Made by a program: the position numbers and the translations under genes
Notes under the pieces: model-generated
Seen by the model: only the letters and a program-made list of their open reading frames with translations
What the model was told of the DNA's origin: nothing
Database searches by the model: none
Assembly: GCA_966250325.1 (NCBI GenBank)
Contig: CBINGY010000014.1
Location: forward strand, 17,916 to 81,915
DNA from: Jiulongibacter sp966250325
GTDB taxonomy: Bacteria; Bacteroidota; Bacteroidia; Cytophagales; Spirosomataceae
DNA length: 64,000 nucleotides
Reading direction: 5' to 3'
Shown: positions 53,922-62,365 of the stretch, in pieces
Numbering within the stretch: position 1 is the first letter of the stretch
Layout: each line of letters begins with the position of its first letter

Positions 53922-54764
53922 ATGAAACTCTACAAAACCACAAAAGGTTTCGTCATTGAAGACAATGGCAACTATTATTTATCAAAACATACAAACTGGG
54001 ATGAGTTTGTCAACAGAGAAAATCTCTTCTTTGAATTACAACGGGAAATTCAGAATCTGGAAGCTTCGTTTGACCACCTTGATCTTATCAAAAACTTCAT
54101 TGTAGCTCCAATCCAGAATCAGGAAGTCTGGGCCTCTGGTGTAACCTACCTGAGAAGCAAAAATGCCAGGATGGAGGAATCAAAAGACTCAGGAGGTGGT
54201 GATTTCTATGACCGGGTATATGACGCTGCCAGACCGGAATTGTTTTTTAAAGCCACAGCAGGCAGAGTAGTAGGCCCTGGTGAGAATATTCGCATTCGTA
54301 TAGACTCCAAATGGAATGTCCCTGAGCCCGAGCTTACCCTGTTCATGAACTCGAAAGGTGAAATTTCGGGTTATACAGTTGGAAATGATGTGAGCTCCAG
54401 AGATATAGAAGGTGAAAATCCGCTATACTTACCTCAGGCAAAATCCTACGACAAAAGTGCGGCCCTTGGTCCCTGTATTTTTGTACACGATGAGCCCATC
54501 AGCCCAGAAAGTGAAATTAAACTGGAAATATTCCGGGAGGGCAAAGCCGTTTTCAGCCAGTCTATTCAGTTGAATCAAATGAAAAGAACACACAAAGAAC
54601 TGGTGGATTATTTGTTTGCCGAGTGCTCCTTTGTTCATGGAGTTTTTCTGATGACCGGAACCGGAATTATCCCTGAAGACAGCTTCAGTTTGCAGGTGGG
54701 AGATGTCGTTGAAATCATTATTGAGAATATAGGTAAATTAACAAATACCGTAGAAACAAAGTAA
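53922..54764 (+). CDS. FAH-family sugar-acid dehydratase/hydrolase
   Basis: A protein of about 280 residues of the fumarylacetoacetate hydrolase superfamily. The metal-binding acidic residues are in the FAH core PEPELTLFMNSKGEISGYTVGNDVSSRDIEGENPLYLPQAKSYDKS. I take the ATG at 53922 because residues before it are unlike the family. FAH members paired with an alpha-ketoglutarate semialdehyde dehydrogenase, as here (1 base downstream), typically dehydrate 2-keto-3-deoxy-pentonates in Weimberg-type pathways. Hydrolysis of a 2,4-diketo acid is the alternative. Confidence 0.82.
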   Translation: MKLYKTTKGFVIEDNGNYYLSKHTNWDEFVNRENLFFELQREIQNLEASFDHLDLIKNFIVAPIQNQEVWASGVTYLRSKNARMEESKDSGGGDFYDRVYDAARPELFFKATAGRVVGPGENIRIRIDSKWNVPEPELTLFMNSKGEISGYTVGNDVSSRDIEGENPLYLPQAKSYDKSAALGPCIFVHDEPISPESEIKLEIFREGKAVFSQSIQLNQMKRTHKELVDYLFAECSFVHGVFLMTGTGIIPEDSFSLQVGDVVEIIIENIGKLTNTVETK

Positions 54765-54765
54765 G

Positions 54766-56325
54766 ATGGAATTAAAAGGTTTTAATATTATCGGATTTGG
54801 AAGCACAGCAGAAGGAACAGTAGCTAAACAGGCGGTTAATCCCGCTACAGGCGAAACACTGGCTCCCCTCTATTATTGTGCTACAGAAGATGAGCTGGAT
54901 ACAGCCGCCAGACTGGCTACTGAAGCATTTGCAGTTTACCGTAAAAAGTCTGGCAAAGAGAAAGGAGTTTTCCTCCGAAAAATTGCCGAAGAAATAGAAA
55001 ATCTGGGCGATACGCTCCTGGAAAGATATACCTCAGAAACCGGCTTGCCAGCAGGAAGAGCCCAGGGAGAAAGAGGTAGAACAGTAGGACAACTTCGGCT
55101 TTTTGCTTCACTGGTAGAAGAAGGCTCCTGGGTAGATGCCCGCATTGACCCGGCTCTGCCTGACCGTCAGCCTCTTCCAAGAGTAGATATTCGTTCTATG
55201 CAAAGACCCCTCGGTCCTGTAGCTGTTTTTGGAGCCAGTAATTTCCCCCTTGCTTTTTCGGTTGCGGGTGGAGATACGGCTTCAGCTCTTGCAGCCGGTT
55301 GTCCAGTGATCGTTAAGGCACATTCTGCTCATCTGGGTACTTCTGAACTGGTGGGTCTGGCAGTCCAGAAAGCCGCCAAAGAAACCGGAATGCCCGATGG
55401 CGTTTTTTCAATGATTTTTGCTGATACCAGCGTAAGCCAAAAACTGGTTCAGCACCCGGCTATTACCGCTGTGGGCTTTACTGGTTCTTACAAGGTGGGA
55501 AAATTATTCTTCGACCTTGCCGCTCAAAGACCTAATCCCATTCCAGTTTATTCTGAAATGGGAAGTACTAACCCGGTATTCATACTTCCAAAAACCCTTG
55601 AAAAACATGGCGAAACTCTGGCAGAAGCTTATGTAAATTCAGTCACTCTTGGTGTAGGACAATTCTGCACAAATCCTGGCCTTATGCTCATTCAGAAAAA
55701 TGATACATTCATGAATACCCTGGAGGCAAAAGCGAAAGAATCTGTAGGTGGAAACATGCTCACACCAGGTATCAGAGATGCCTATCTCGGAGGACTGGAA
55801 AACTCTAAGAAATATACAAAGGTGATAGCGGTCGGTAAAAAGGCAGACGGCCTTACCAGTGTAGAACCTACCATACTTCACGCAGATTTTCAGACCTTCA
55901 AGGATAATCCGCATCTGGACGAAGAGATATTCGGACCCACCAGTCTGGTGGTAGAAGGTAACTCCAAAGAGGAATACCTGGAAATAGCACGCAATCTCTC
56001 AGGACACCTTACCGCTACTGTTCATGGTTCAGAAGAAGAGCTGGCTGAATACAGCGACCTACTTGATATTCTTGAGCAAAAAGTAGGGCGACTGATCGTA
56101 AACGGATTCCCCACTGGTGTAGAAGTTTGTCATGCGATGGTACATGGCGGGCCTTTCCCTGCCACCAGTGATAGCCGTAGCACCTCGGTAGGAACAGGAG
56201 CCATTACCCGCTTCACCAGGCCAGTATGTTTTCAGGATATGCCAGATTCCTTATTACCCGATGAACTTAAAAATAGCAATCCTTTGGGAATCTGGAGAAA
56301 AATTGACGGAACACTTACAAAATAA
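54766..56325 (+). CDS. Aldehyde dehydrogenase, alpha-ketoglutarate semialdehyde type
   Basis: A 519-residue NAD(P)-dependent aldehyde dehydrogenase. The catalytic Cys is in VTLGVGQFCTNPGL and the general base Glu in PVYSEMGSTNPVF. The NAD-binding segments include AVFGASNFPLAFSVAGGDTASALAAGCPVIVKAH. Family features place it in the KGSADH (2,5-dioxovalerate dehydrogenase) group that oxidises alpha-ketoglutarate semialdehyde to 2-oxoglutarate. It lies between the FAH and SDR genes in a tight operon. Confidence 0.85.
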   Translation: MELKGFNIIGFGSTAEGTVAKQAVNPATGETLAPLYYCATEDELDTAARLATEAFAVYRKKSGKEKGVFLRKIAEEIENLGDTLLERYTSETGLPAGRAQGERGRTVGQLRLFASLVEEGSWVDARIDPALPDRQPLPRVDIRSMQRPLGPVAVFGASNFPLAFSVAGGDTASALAAGCPVIVKAHSAHLGTSELVGLAVQKAAKETGMPDGVFSMIFADTSVSQKLVQHPAITAVGFTGSYKVGKLFFDLAAQRPNPIPVYSEMGSTNPVFILPKTLEKHGETLAEAYVNSVTLGVGQFCTNPGLMLIQKNDTFMNTLEAKAKESVGGNMLTPGIRDAYLGGLENSKKYTKVIAVGKKADGLTSVEPTILHADFQTFKDNPHLDEEIFGPTSLVVEGNSKEEYLEIARNLSGHLTATVHGSEEELAEYSDLLDILEQKVGRLIVNGFPTGVEVCHAMVHGGPFPATSDSRSTSVGTGAITRFTRPVCFQDMPDSLLPDELKNSNPLGIWRKIDGTLTK

Positions 56326-56330
56326 AAGAC

Positions 56331-57119
56331 ATGAATCTTCATCTTGAAGAGAAAGTAATTCTGGTTACCGGAGGGGCCAAGGGCATAGGAGAGGCTATCG
56401 TCTCTCAGCTTGCACTGGAAGGAGCCTTTCCGGTAATTATCGGAAGAAGCAAGGCAGATAATGAAGCTACTCTTCAAAAAATTCAGGCCTCTGGTGGTTT
56501 TGGAATTACGGTGGAGGCCGAGCTTTCTGATCCCGTTCAATGCGAAAAAGCAGTAAAGACCGTGATGGAAAGGTTTGGACGTATTCATGGACTGGTAAAC
56601 AATGCCGGCCTGAATGATGGCGTTGGTCTGGAAAACGGCTCTTATGAGGGCTTTATCCAATCCTTGCATAATAATCTTACTCATTACTACCTTCTGGCAC
56701 ACTACGCTCTGCCGGCTTTAAAAGAAAGTAAAGGGTGTATTGTCAATATTACCTCAAAAGTAGCAGAAACTGGTCAGGGTGGCACCTCGGGGTATGCCGC
56801 TGCCAATGGTGGCAGAAATGCTATGACCCGGGAATGGGCGGTAGAGCTCCTGAAATACGGAATCAGAGTAAATGCTGTGGTAGTGGCAGAAAGTTATACC
56901 CCTATGTATGAAAGGTGGATCAGCTCCCTGCCAGATGGGGAGAAACAACTGGAAGAAATCAATAGCAGAATTCCGCTTGGAAACCGAATGACCGCACCCG
57001 AAGAGATTGCCAATATGGTTGTTTTTCTTCTTTCAAAGAGGTCAAGCCATACTACTGGCCAAATTATTCATGTAGACGGCGGCTATGTTCACCTGGACCG
57101 GGCATTAATCAGAAAATAA
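56331..57119 (+). CDS. Short-chain dehydrogenase/reductase with unusual active site
   Basis: A 262-residue classical SDR. The cofactor motif TGGAKGIGE (about 13-21) and NNAG (90-93) are intact. The active-site Ser142 (NITS) and Tyr155 are present, but the usual YxxxK lysine is Asn159 (SGYAAANGGRNA). Context suggests a sugar dehydrogenase, for example for L-fucose or a related pentose. The change of Lys to Asn may be lineage-specific. Starts 5 bases after the aldehyde dehydrogenase and overlaps the mutarotase start by 1 base. Confidence 0.82.
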   Translation: MNLHLEEKVILVTGGAKGIGEAIVSQLALEGAFPVIIGRSKADNEATLQKIQASGGFGITVEAELSDPVQCEKAVKTVMERFGRIHGLVNNAGLNDGVGLENGSYEGFIQSLHNNLTHYYLLAHYALPALKESKGCIVNITSKVAETGQGGTSGYAAANGGRNAMTREWAVELLKYGIRVNAVVVAESYTPMYERWISSLPDGEKQLEEINSRIPLGNRMTAPEEIANMVVFLLSKRSSHTTGQIIHVDGGYVHLDRALIRK

Positions 57120-57448
57120 TGAAAAGGTACTGCCTGGCTCTGGACCTTAAGAATGACGAACGGCTTATCGCCGAATACGAGACCTATCACAAAGCCATCT
57201 GGCCTGAAATTGAAGAATCCATCAAAAATTCGGGCATTCTGGATATGGAAATCTACCGGATTGAAAACCGGCTATTCATGATCATGGAAACCGAAGACCA
57301 CTTTTCCTTTGAAACGAAAGGCCAGATGGATGCTTCCAATGATAAAGTTCAGGAATGGGAGAAACTTATGTGGAACTATCAGCAGGCACTACCTACCGCA
57401 AAACCTGGGGAAAAGTGGATGCTTATGAACCGAATCTTCAAACTTTAA
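57119..57448 (+). CDS. L-rhamnose/L-fucose mutarotase-like protein (DUF718)
   Basis: A 109-residue protein of the RhaM/DUF718 family that interconverts sugar anomers. Key features are RYCLALDLKNDERLIAEYETYHKAIWPEI, with the conserved His in YHKAIWPE, and MWNYQQALPTAKPGEKWMLMNRIF. Its start codon overlaps the SDR stop (TAATG). Together these suggest a deoxyhexose or D-arabinose-like substrate. It ends 4 bases into the convergent cytochrome gene. Confidence 0.85.
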   Translation: MKRYCLALDLKNDERLIAEYETYHKAIWPEIEESIKNSGILDMEIYRIENRLFMIMETEDHFSFETKGQMDASNDKVQEWEKLMWNYQQALPTAKPGEKWMLMNRIFKL

Positions 57449-57834
57449 TTTTCAATCACATACCATTCAGATATCTCCAGATTTTTCCTTCGGGAAACCT
57501 GCTTTTCAGGTGAATAGTTTTTTGAAAGGTAATCGAGGATGAGTTCCTCATTTTCACCCAAATCCCACAGATTCTGTGTTTTCTGCATCCATCTGATCCG
57601 GTCTTGCCATCCTTCCCGTGTAAATCTATTCATGGTAATGATTTTTGCAGAATGACAAGCCGTGCATTGCGATTTCACAAGATTGAGGTGCTGGTCAATA
57701 ACCAACCCCGTTTCTGTATCCTTATCACTTTCACCAAAGCTCCTTTTTTCATCCTGATTTGAAATGCCCGCATTGCGGCAGCTAACAGAAATGAAGAGGA
57801 GAGTAGCTATAAAAAGTAATTTTCCTGTGTTCAT
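57445..57834 (-). CDS. Small c-type cytochrome lipoprotein
   Basis: A 129-residue exported lipoprotein with signal and lipobox (LLFISVSC, Cys19) and one heme site CTACH (Cys57, Cys60, His61). A possible distal Met lies in the sequence IITMNRF or RWMQKTQ. Its start overlaps the end of the molybdenum oxidoreductase gene by 4 bases (ATGA), so it very likely accepts electrons from that enzyme. It is the last gene of a six-gene minus-strand cluster. Confidence 0.82.
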   Translation of the reverse strand: MNTGKLLFIATLLFISVSCRNAGISNQDEKRSFGESDKDTETGLVIDQHLNLVKSQCTACHSAKIITMNRFTREGWQDRIRWMQKTQNLWDLGENEELILDYLSKNYSPEKQVSRRKNLEISEWYVIEN

Positions 57835-59066
57835 GATACCTCTACTTTTACAGCAATTCTTTGACAGGAATTATTCAGATAACCTTTCGGATTCCAGGAA
57901 GGAGTAACCATAGGCTGCGAACGCCCCTTTTCATCAGTTGCCCTTGCCCAAAGTTCAAAGTAACCATTCGAGGGAAAAGTAATTTTTGTATTCCAATGCT
58001 GCCACGCGAGTCTGTTTACAGGCTGGCTGAGTTCACATTTTTGCCAGGTAGCTCCAAAGTCTATCGAAACATGCATCTCTTTTACTTCCAGATCCCCCGC
58101 CCAGGCATGACCTCTGACCTCCAGAAATCTATTATTTTTCAATATCCCACCGCTTTTTGGCGAGGTAATTATAGATCTAACAGGCATAGATTCAATAATT
58201 TCCATATCTGCTTCATTCACCTTCTCACCAGGCATGACAGGTTTTCGAGGCATTTTGTAGCTATCTCCTCCCATCTTTTCTCCGTCATGCACTTTGTTGC
58301 GTACCGAAATTCTATGAAGCCATTTGCCGGAAACTGAGGCGGGCCAGCCGCCAAAAACCAATCGTAAAGGAAACCCATTCATAACCGGGATATCTTCCCC
58401 ATTTAATGACCAGGCTATCAGGCTTTCATCTTCCAGAGCTTTGGAAAGTGGAACACCTCTTGAAATAGGACTCTTTCCCGGATCCCCGCTTATATGAATA
58501 TCCTTTCCGTAATAACCGATATACACGGCGTCCTCTTTGATTCCGGCATCCGTCAGCACGTCTTTTAATCTTACACCCGTCCATTGTCCGCAGCTTACTG
58601 CTCCTTCGTTCCATTGGTTTCCGGAGGCTGGTGGGTAAAACCCGGCACGGCCGTTTCCACCGCATTCCAGCGTGAGCTGGTAAGTGTAGTGTTTGAACTT
58701 GCTCTTTAATTCTGTAATTGAATAGGACTTTTCCTCAAGCACACTTTCTCCGTCAATAATCAATCGCCAGTTTTCAAGATCAAATACTTCTGGCACCAGG
58801 CCGTTGTTCCGGATGAACATTTTATCTGCCGGTGTTACCTCATCATCCAGTAAATGGGTGGGTGTTTCCACATTCCATGGTTTATTACTCAGAATAATCA
58901 GATCGGGGTGTTTGCCGGGCAAAAGATCGTCGGCATTCTCAAAAACTACGGGCAAAACCCCTTTTTGAAGGTTACCTGCGAATACGATATCTGCTCCCAG
59001 TACTGTAGACATGGTAGCAAGAGCAGATTTGCTGATAAATCCACGTCTATTGAAAAGCTTTGACAT
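57831..59066 (-). CDS. Sulfite-oxidase-family molybdenum oxidoreductase, Tat-exported
   Basis: A 411-residue protein. A twin-arginine type signal (FNRRGFISKSALATMSTVLG) leads to a sulfite-oxidase/SoxC-like molybdopterin domain, with the molybdenum ligand Cys135 in LTLECGGNGR. The conserved HISGDPGKSPISRGVPLSKALEDESLIAWSLNGEDIP lies in its core, and a C-terminal dimerisation Ig-like domain (from about 300) follows. It oxidises sulfite or a related substrate, using the cytochrome c encoded in the overlapping next gene. It follows the amylase gene by 2 bases. Confidence 0.85.
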   Translation of the reverse strand: MSKLFNRRGFISKSALATMSTVLGADIVFAGNLQKGVLPVVFENADDLLPGKHPDLIILSNKPWNVETPTHLLDDEVTPADKMFIRNNGLVPEVFDLENWRLIIDGESVLEEKSYSITELKSKFKHYTYQLTLECGGNGRAGFYPPASGNQWNEGAVSCGQWTGVRLKDVLTDAGIKEDAVYIGYYGKDIHISGDPGKSPISRGVPLSKALEDESLIAWSLNGEDIPVMNGFPLRLVFGGWPASVSGKWLHRISVRNKVHDGEKMGGDSYKMPRKPVMPGEKVNEADMEIIESMPVRSIITSPKSGGILKNNRFLEVRGHAWAGDLEVKEMHVSIDFGATWQKCELSQPVNRLAWQHWNTKITFPSNGYFELWARATDEKGRSQPMVTPSWNPKGYLNNSCQRIAVKVEVS

Positions 59067-59068
59067 AA

Positions 59069-60526
59069 TCAGGACGTAATATCTGCTAAAATAAGCAATC
59101 CGCAGGCGGGTATCAAAAATCTTCCCTCAACCATTTCTGGCTCTGGTATAGAAAAATCAAGGACAAAAGTCCCCGATGGCGGATCAAATTTCTGATGCAA
59201 CTCACCCAGGTTATGCACTACCCAGATTTGGTCTCTTCCGTAAGTAAGGTGAAAAATGACCAGTTTCTGATTGTAAAACATATCAAATCGCTCCGGGCTT
59301 AAAAACAGCCCTCTTGATTTCCTGTAATGGATAAGCCGACGATAATGGTAAAACAGGGAATCTGAGTCAGAGAGAAGTTCCTCAAATCTAAGCTTCCCGT
59401 TGAACTTCTTGATTATCCAGTGTGTCTCCGTTCCATCCCCCCAAGGAAAAGGCTCTCGGATATGTTCATCTGGCTTTTCGCCTACCATACCTATTTCCTC
59501 TCCATAGTAAAGGTAAGGCTGGCCGGGTAATGTCAAAAGAAGATTTGCAGCCATCTTCATTCGTTTTAAATCTCCCTGAAGCACAGTCCCGATCCGGTTC
59601 TGATCATGATTTGAAAGAATAACTGCATCCAGAAAAGTGGAAGAATGGCTACTGAATAGTTTTCTTGAATCAAGTAGTTTTTTGAAGATCCCGAAAGAAT
59701 CAACACGACTTCCAGACAAAATATCTTTAAGGTCAAAGCTGAGATCAATATTGAAACAGGCGTCAAAGGCTTTGAAATAAGGTGCTACAACAGCCGGTGA
59801 ATCCCAAATTTCTCCAATCAAATAGACATCCGGGAAATCTCTCTGCAGTTCCTGCCTGAAATACCTCCAGAAATCGATGGTCAAAGAGACATCCTCCCAA
59901 AACGGGAAAAGATGTTTGGCTGCATCAAGACGAAAACCGTCAATCCCTCTTTGCAGCCAATATTTAGCTATAGACACAGCTTCTTCCCGCAAAGTTTGAC
60001 AATGGAAATTCAGATCTGGCATTTCCTTCCAAAACATGCCGTAATATTTGTATTTCCGATCTGATTTTGACCAGTGCCACGGAAATTTAACACCGCTGTC
60101 ATCAGTAGCCGGTCGTTTTTCTATTCCTTTGGCTTTAATTTCCGGTGGTGAACTCCAGAGGTAATAATCCCTGTAAGGGGAATTCTCATCAGATGAGGCA
60201 CTGATAAACCACGAATGAGCCGAAGAGGTATGATTAAGTACCAGATCCAAAACCAATTTGATGTTCCGGTTATGGCATTCGTTAACCAGACATATAAGAT
60301 CCTTTTCTGTGCCAAATTCGGGATCTATCTCGTAATAATTGACACAATCATATTTGTGATAGGAAGGCGATCTGAAAATGGGAGTTAACCAGATTCCTTC
60401 TATTCCCAGATCCTGCAGGTAATCAAGTTTGGAAATGATACCTGGAATATCCCCCACTCCATCTCCATTGGAATCGGCGAAAGACCTCACAAAAATCTCG
60501 TAAAAAACAGAGGCATGCTTTTGCAT
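59069..60526 (-). CDS. Alpha-amylase family (GH13) glycosidase, cytoplasmic
   Basis: A 485-residue GH13 enzyme with no signal peptide. The four conserved regions are present: DLVLNHT, GFRLDAAKHLF (nucleophile Asp201), LIGEIWDSP (acid/base Glu239) and LSNHDQNRIG (Asp308). It begins YEIFVRSFADSNGDGVGDIPGIISKLDYL, typical of oligo-1,6-glucosidase or neopullulanase types acting on short alpha-glucans or disaccharides. It sits in the middle of a sulfur/redox cluster, 16 bases after the small membrane protein gene and 2 bases before the molybdenum gene. Confidence 0.9.
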   Translation of the reverse strand: MQKHASVFYEIFVRSFADSNGDGVGDIPGIISKLDYLQDLGIEGIWLTPIFRSPSYHKYDCVNYYEIDPEFGTEKDLICLVNECHNRNIKLVLDLVLNHTSSAHSWFISASSDENSPYRDYYLWSSPPEIKAKGIEKRPATDDSGVKFPWHWSKSDRKYKYYGMFWKEMPDLNFHCQTLREEAVSIAKYWLQRGIDGFRLDAAKHLFPFWEDVSLTIDFWRYFRQELQRDFPDVYLIGEIWDSPAVVAPYFKAFDACFNIDLSFDLKDILSGSRVDSFGIFKKLLDSRKLFSSHSSTFLDAVILSNHDQNRIGTVLQGDLKRMKMAANLLLTLPGQPYLYYGEEIGMVGEKPDEHIREPFPWGDGTETHWIIKKFNGKLRFEELLSDSDSLFYHYRRLIHYRKSRGLFLSPERFDMFYNQKLVIFHLTYGRDQIWVVHNLGELHQKFDPPSGTFVLDFSIPEPEMVEGRFLIPACGLLILADITS

Positions 60527-60542
60527 GCCCCAAAATACACGA

Positions 60543-60755
60543 TTATTTTTTCCGTGTCTCGGATACCAGTGTAATTATCAGCCAAACCCAGGGTGCTCCA
60601 TGCATCAGAAGATCAAACCAATCCATAGCTGCCATTCCCTCGGCCCCGGCTAGAACCCACTTTAGTTTCCCCCAAACGTGAGGTTCGGGCACAAATGGAG
60701 CCAGACCGAGAGAAAGACTAGCAATCAAAGGGAAAAACCACTTTTTCTGCTGCAT
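60543..60755 (-). CDS. Small two-helix membrane protein
   Basis: A 70-residue hydrophobic protein (MQQKKWFFPLIASLSLGLAPFVPEPHVWGKLKWVLAG) with a second helix after DWFDLLMHGAPWVWLIITLV. I recall similar short proteins beside rhodanese genes in Bacteroidota, but the function is unknown. Its start overlaps the rhodanese stop (TAATG). Confidence 0.65.
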   Translation of the reverse strand: MQQKKWFFPLIASLSLGLAPFVPEPHVWGKLKWVLAGAEGMAAMDWFDLLMHGAPWVWLIITLVSETRKK

Positions 60756-61141
60756 TATTTTAAGCCTTTAGAGGCCAGCTGGCTGTAACCTGCATTTGTG
60801 AGGTTATAGACTTTATACCCGGCCTGATTCAGTATTTGAGCAGCTTTCGAACTTCTTCCGCCTACGGCACAGTAAACGAAGACAGGTTTATTTTTATCTA
60901 GCTTCTGAATATTCTTACTGAAATTGGGGTCATTATAATTCACCAGAGCAGACTTCTCGAACTTGCCCTGCGACCATTCACCGGGAGTTCTTACATCTAC
61001 CAGCTGGGCATTGGGGGTTGCCTTATAGGTCTTAATAAAGTCATCTACAGTCAAATTTTTTATTTGACCTGCAGATTCCACCGATGCCATAAGGAAAAGA
61101 ACAGATGAGAGAAGGGCTAATAAGAATCGTTTCTTTATCAT
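60755..61141 (-). CDS. Exported rhodanese-like sulfurtransferase
   Basis: A 128-residue protein with a signal peptide (about 1-24) and one rhodanese domain. The catalytic Cys91 is in FVYCAVGGRSSKAA and the entry motif is DVRTPGEWSQGKFEKSALVNY. It may carry persulfide sulfur in the periplasm, or act as a redox-sensing domain. The start overlaps the stop of the DUF2892-like gene by 4 bases. Confidence 0.88.
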   Translation of the reverse strand: MIKKRFLLALLSSVLFLMASVESAGQIKNLTVDDFIKTYKATPNAQLVDVRTPGEWSQGKFEKSALVNYNDPNFSKNIQKLDKNKPVFVYCAVGGRSSKAAQILNQAGYKVYNLTNAGYSQLASKGLK

Positions 61142-61407
61142 GATTGAGATTTTTGTCTGGGAGCTAGTTCTTCGTAATCGATATCATTAGATTCATTTTC
61201 TACCCGAGATGATGGGGAAGTAGGGGCACAAGAGCCTCCAAAACAACCCGTATTGGTAATGGCCTGAAATAAAAACAGTGCTCCTATAAAAGTGAGCCAA
61301 TAGTGTGCATTTACAAGACTATTCACCAGAATATATCCACCAAAGCCGAGTCTCAATACCCGCATGAGATCCCACGGCTCCTTTATTTTATCTACAATTT
61401 CGTTCAT
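61138..61407 (-). CDS. DUF2892-like membrane protein
   Basis: An 89-residue protein with one or two membrane helices (MRVLRLGFGGYILVNSLVNAHYWLTFIGALFLFQAITNTGCFGGSC) and a cysteine pair GCFGGSC. This pattern resembles the YgaP-like DUF2892 membrane domain, often fused or linked to rhodanese. The two cysteines may exchange sulfur with the rhodanese. It is the first gene of the six-gene cluster. Confidence 0.68.
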   Translation of the reverse strand: MNEIVDKIKEPWDLMRVLRLGFGGYILVNSLVNAHYWLTFIGALFLFQAITNTGCFGGSCAPTSPSSRVENESNDIDYEELAPRQKSQS

Positions 61408-61452
61408 TACTTCGGAATTAAGAATACAATATTAAAGAAATCGGTGTCAGAC

Positions 61453-62301
61453 TTATTGAACATTTGTCACATGGAATTCAATGAGGCCGGGAACGGGGTC
61501 TTGAATAATCTTGAGTTCATTATCAACATACCTTGAAACCACCTTTCTTAAAAGCCCTTCAAAATGAAATGCAACTGACCCTACCATACCTATTGGAGTG
61601 TCCGATTGGGGGCGATAAGGAAGAATTGCCTTTTCGGTAAACTCAGAAAATGCATCTTCCAGTAACTTATTAATTTCACTTTCCCCCTCAAATTCTTTAA
61701 GAAAAGGAACAAAGGAAGCGAACCAGGCATTCACCCGGGCATTTTCCCTGATTTGTGAGAAAACTTCGATTCGGTCAAATTTCCCGTATCTGGTTTCAAA
61801 ATTTGACAAAAGTTTCTTTCCAAACTCTTTTCTTAGATACGCTTTTATAAGACGTTTGCCCAGATCTGATCCACTACCTTCATCTCCAAGCCAAAAGCCA
61901 AGCGAAGGAATCTGATTGACCAGTGAGTCATTGGAAAAATAACCACTTGAAGTACCTGTACCCAGAATAATTGCTATACCTTCTCCTCTTCCGAAAAGAG
62001 CTCTGGCAGCTGCAGTGAGATCTGAATTAACAAGAACATCTTCAACTCCAAAACCTTTTTGCAGGATTGACTTTAGAAACCCTGCCTTCTCGGGATTTAC
62101 TATGCCGGTTCCGTAGTAACAAATCTTCGTGATACTTCCCTGTGAATTAAAATGTACCGCAACTTTCTCTATCTCCTGTCTTATTGCCGGCTCATCCATA
62201 AAGAAGGGGTTAATCCCAACCCCGGTGTGGTAAGCAGAACTTGTTCCATCCGTAAGGCACCAGGTAGTCTTGGTAGAACCGCTGTCAGCGATAAGGATCA
62301 T
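61453..62301 (-). CDS. BadF/N-acetylglucosamine-kinase-like ATPase
   Basis: A protein of 282 residues of the sugar-kinase/Hsp70/actin superfamily. The P-loop-like motif MILIADSGSTKTTWCLTDG at the N-terminus, ALFGRGEGIAIILGTGTSSGYFSN and LGFWLGDEGSGSDLGKRLIKAYL are typical of the BadF/N-acetylglucosamine kinase family. I choose ATG 62301 because homologues start at MILIADSGS. An ATG at 62325 is the alternative. It probably phosphorylates recycled amino sugars. Ends 45 bases before the six-gene cluster and may be co-transcribed with it. Confidence 0.82.
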   Translation of the reverse strand: MILIADSGSTKTTWCLTDGTSSAYHTGVGINPFFMDEPAIRQEIEKVAVHFNSQGSITKICYYGTGIVNPEKAGFLKSILQKGFGVEDVLVNSDLTAAARALFGRGEGIAIILGTGTSSGYFSNDSLVNQIPSLGFWLGDEGSGSDLGKRLIKAYLRKEFGKKLLSNFETRYGKFDRIEVFSQIRENARVNAWFASFVPFLKEFEGESEINKLLEDAFSEFTEKAILPYRPQSDTPIGMVGSVAFHFEGLLRKVVSRYVDNELKIIQDPVPGLIEFHVTNVQ

Positions 62302-62327
62302 TCGGTGTATTGATATTATTTCCATGC

Positions 62328-62353
62328 AATAATCCGTAATTTTGCGGATTATT
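62328..62353. promoter_or_regulatory. Inverted repeat around the -7 element between divergent genes
   Basis: AATAATCCG (62328-62336) and CGGATTATT (62345-62353) flank TAATTTTG (62337-62344), a perfect -7 element on the plus strand for the M16 gene. It may be an operator for the M16 and BadF-like genes. Confidence 0.45.
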
Positions 62354-62365
62354 CTTAACTAATGA

